Shown here piece after piece: positions 35,313 through 38,171 of a stretch of DNA of 38,171 nt. Positions within the stretch are counted from its first letter, which is position 1. Every line of letters begins with the position of its first letter. The DNA is from Lojkania enalia. Its lineage: Eukaryota > Ascomycota > Dothideomycetes > Pleosporales. The stretch spans positions 41,337 through 79,507 of the forward strand of contig ML986789.1 in assembly GCA_010094045.1 (NCBI GenBank), in the 5' to 3' direction. Made by a program: the position numbers and the translations under genes. The notes beneath the pieces are model-generated. The model saw nothing but the letters and a program-made list of their open reading frames with translations, had not been told where the DNA came from and searched no databases.

Positions 35313-35350
35313 CGAAATAGGTTGTTAAAAGAGAGTAATTCGTCTAACTA

Positions 35351-35364
35351 TAATCCCCCCAATT
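35351..35364 (-). promoter_or_regulatory. Possible polypurine tract of a minus-strand LTR element
   Basis: Minus strand AATTGGGGGGATTA, with the G-run at 35355-35360. It resembles the polypurine tract of element Y (AAGAGGGGGG then TAC and the LTR). If correct, an LTR would extend leftwards from about 35350 and the element body rightwards beyond the window. No second LTR is visible, so this is tentative. Confidence 0.35.
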
Positions 35365-38171
35365 TATTTATAACTAGTACTCTAACCGTAATACTTTATA
35401 TATAAAAACTATTTAATAGAGTTTATTTATTCTACTTATAACGCTATATTATTATACCCGTACTAGTATAAGGCTATAATAAGGCTAGAAAGATATAGTT
35501 CTACTAAAACGTACAGACGCTCGAATTAAGAGTATAATACTATATTTATAATAGGAAGACCTATATATAAGTAAGTAGAACAGCGCTATTATTAGAGAAT
35601 ATTAAGAACTATTTCTACTATCTACCTATATATTATATTCTAATATATAAGAAATATATAACTACTATATTAAATATTAATATATATTTATAGTACTATT
35701 ATAGTATAATAATAGAGTAGAGGAGGGTAATTATTAAGTATACTTATTAGTAGCTAATTAGACTAGTAAAAGATATCTAACTACCTATACTATTTAGGTA
35801 ACTAATACTAGAATTAGAAAAGCTATTAAACGGGTTCTAGTATAAATAATCTAGATACTATATTATTACTAATATTAACGCGCTATATATATATTTAAAG
35901 AAGAAGTATAAGTAGATATAAATAAATAATAAAAGTAGATTCTATTAAAAGATTAAAATATAGATATTCTTTTAAACTAGTAGGCTATAGTAATATTTTA
36001 TTGTTAATATAGGTAGTTATAATTAGGCTAGTAGATAGATATAGATTAGGTTAAAGTTAGGGTCTTATATAAGTAGAGTAGGGTTAAGATTAGGGTTTTA
36101 CTAATTAGCCTAGAGTATAGATAGGATTAAGATAACTACTTAGTAATAGAGTATAAGTTAAGGTAGAATTATATAGACTAGGTTTTTTTAGAATCTAACT
36201 AATTAGTATACTTTAGAAAGTAGCTTAGTAAGAGTATATATAGTATAATATTCTAGAGTTTTATTATAGCTATTTATTATAGATTAGACTAATCTCGTTT
36301 TATTAGATTTTAGAATAGTATACTATAGTAGTATACTTTTTAACTATTAATTTTATATACCTTAATCTAATATAATAATATATTTATAATAGTAATTTAT
36401 TATATAAACTATAAAAGTTTATAAATTTCTTAATAAATATACTTTTATAGTAGCTTCTTATTAATAGTAGTACTAGAATTAATATTATTCTAGTTAATCT
36501 TCTAGTTAATCTCTAGTTCTTTATTATATACCTAAGCCAGAAGTTTAAAAAGGTTTATAACCTTATTAGTACTATAAAGAAGGTTTAACTTACTAGTATT
36601 TTAAGCTTTTATAGTCTAGTATACCTCTTTAGTATAATAGTTCTCTCTACTTATTATATATTTTAGAAATATAATATCCTAGATTCTCTATATAGTAAGA
36701 TAATATTTTCTATTTCTAATTATATCTCTAGTAGTATTAAAAACCCGTTTAATATTAACTTCTATAATCTATATTAGGAAAATATCTCTTATAACCTAAA
36801 TAAGCTATAAATACTAATATTTATTTATTCTCTACTAGCCTAATATATTAAAGTTATAACTTTAAATAGGAGGTATATTTAGATAATTTTCTCCTTCTTA
36901 ATAAATTGGTTCTTTCTCTTCTTCCTCTAACTCTCCCTCTCCCTCTTCTTCTCTCTCTTCTACGTTACTTAGATCCTAGTCTAGAAAACTTAAGAAGCTA
37001 CTTAAAGATAAATATTATAGAAATAGTTTATAAAACTACTTATTACTTTATATCTATTAAAGTTAGAGTATTATAAATAAGGTATAGCCTAGTATATCCT
37101 TATTATAGTAATTAAGATATTTAAGGAATTATTAGTAATAGATTTTCCTATATTAAAGGTTCTAAATTTCGTCCTATAATTATAGTTAAAAGCTAATATA
37201 ATAAATAGTTATAATAAAAGTACTTTATATATTATAAGCTTCTAGAATAGATTAAAGATTATTATATAGTTAAATAAATAACTATACTTTACATCTATTT
37301 TTAAGTAGTATTTACTTAATTTAAATTAACCCTTCTCTACTAAAGCTCTTACTACTATTAGCTAATTTAAGTTACTCTCTATATCTTTAGCTAAATCCCT
37401 ATTTATATTATCTAGAAAATTAAAGAGCCTATTATATATTTACTAAATATACTAGATTTAAAGCTTTATATTCTTACTAAATACTTTAGTTACTCTTTTA
37501 AAATTACTAAGTAGGTCTATAATTAGTATTAAATAATATTATTTAGTAGTAGATAGTTAAAGTTATTAGAGATTATAGAAATCTACCTTAGCGTTTTTAT
37601 TATTATTAGATCTCTAAGTAGAGATCTTTAAGTTAATTTTATATTAAAGCTAGTTATTAATATATTACTTAAAGTCTTCTACTTAGTTATATATATTAAA
37701 TATCGAATTCTATTAAGTTGGGATATTTCTTATTATAGATAGCTAGTATTTAAATAGTAGAAAGCCCTATAAAGTAATAAAACGCTTATAATACTATAGT
37801 AATTAATTAATTACTTTATAAATAGCTTAAATCTAACTAGAAATTAGTATATAATAACTATAATAACTAACTATAATAAAAAGCTATACTTTATAAAGAG
37901 AATTTAAAATAGAAATCTATATTTAAATCTTATTTATATTATATTACTATAAAGTTCTTCTATCTTCTATCTCTTTAGGAGGTATAAGTTTAAAATAGTA
38001 AATAATTTCCTAAATAATAAGATTAATAATATAAGTAAAGTATAGAATTATATTCTTCTTATAGTTCTATTTAATACTATTATTAGTAGGGTTATTATAG
38101 GTAACTACTAGTAATTATTATTATATATTTATATTTAATAGAATATATAGTACTTCTATTACTATAAAAGT
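35365..38171. other. RIP-degraded repeat DNA running off the window
   Basis: 2.8 kb without an intact frame. Ignoring TAG/TAA, long readable frames exist on both strands, so the coding strand is unclear. The most coding-like part is the minus strand at 36900-37200, which includes a run of acidic codons at 36911-36961. No transposase, RT or integrase motif could be named. If the tract at 35351 is a polypurine tract, this would be the body of a minus-strand LTR element. Confidence 0.4.
36911..36961 (-). repeat. Purine-only-like low-complexity tract encoding an acidic stretch
   Basis: The plus strand is almost pure C and T (CTCCCTCTCCCTCTTCTTCT and similar). The minus strand encodes Glu-rich sequence (VEEREEEGEGELEEEEKEP). 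The tract almost entirely lacks CpA/TpG, so RIP would leave it largely unchanged. This explains why it keeps more C and G than its surroundings. Confidence 0.55.

Noticed and set aside
35380..36380. Possible tyrosine recombinase (Crypton or Starship captain type) on the plus strand
   Set aside because: A long frame can be read if stops are ignored, but the minus strand reads as long. None of the expected catalytic Arg/His/Tyr motifs could be placed.

Overview
The window looks like a repeat-rich, gene-poor stretch of a filamentous ascomycete (Pezizomycotina) nuclear genome. The evidence is fungal gene families (the tail of a NACHT/WD40 NLR-like protein, an Rds1-type ferritin-like protein, a DUF7924 protein, a small J-domain protein) set in very A+T- and TpA-rich DNA. 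In-frame stops in the old genes are nearly all TAG or TAA, often at expected Trp positions. This is the pattern left by repeat-induced point mutation (RIP, CpA to TpA). No bacterial operons, tRNAs, rRNA or CRISPR arrays were seen.

Layout: 1-245 is the 3' end of an NLR/WD40 gene. 1202-1579 (minus) is a three-helix membrane-protein ORF fragment. 1.7-5.5 kb is RIP-degraded DNA with one dispersed repeat pair. 5470-6198 is an A+T-rich element with ~145 bp terminal inverted repeats and a third internal copy of one arm. 6281-7331 (minus) is an Rds1-like secreted ferritin-family pseudogene, and 7712-8023 (plus) is a small unknown pseudogene with two stops. 8.0-12.5 kb is the only island of near-normal composition. 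It holds the one convincingly intact gene, a 198-residue J-domain protein (9079-9675, minus), and an unrecognised, partly decayed minus-strand gene (10897-12463). 13082-14299 (minus) is a DUF7924 pseudogene with seven in-frame stops and no frameshift.

From about 17 kb to 33.9 kb the sequence is stacked LTR retrotransposons. Three same-orientation copies (A, B, C, minus strand) of one Ty3/Gypsy-like element (called X here) each begin at the same terminus, TGTAATAATG on the minus strand in the least mutated copy. Each is cut off within pol. Copy B is interrupted by a complete Ty3/Gypsy element on the plus strand (called Y here, 21260-27142) with two 303 bp LTRs, a polypurine tract and a 5 bp target duplication CTTAT. 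All copies are heavily mutated and have lost catalytic residues. 33.9-38.2 kb is more RIP-degraded repeat DNA, probably including another minus-strand element that runs off the window.

The genes do not form a pathway. The window records genome defence: insertion on insertion, RIP inactivation, and damage to gene-family members next to the repeats, with one J-protein gene surviving in a less affected island. I did not find a convincing new multi-gene system. The points most worth a second look are the 5'-anchored stacking of element X, the three-armed inverted-repeat element and the clean RIP-type inactivation of the ferritin-like and DUF7924 genes.
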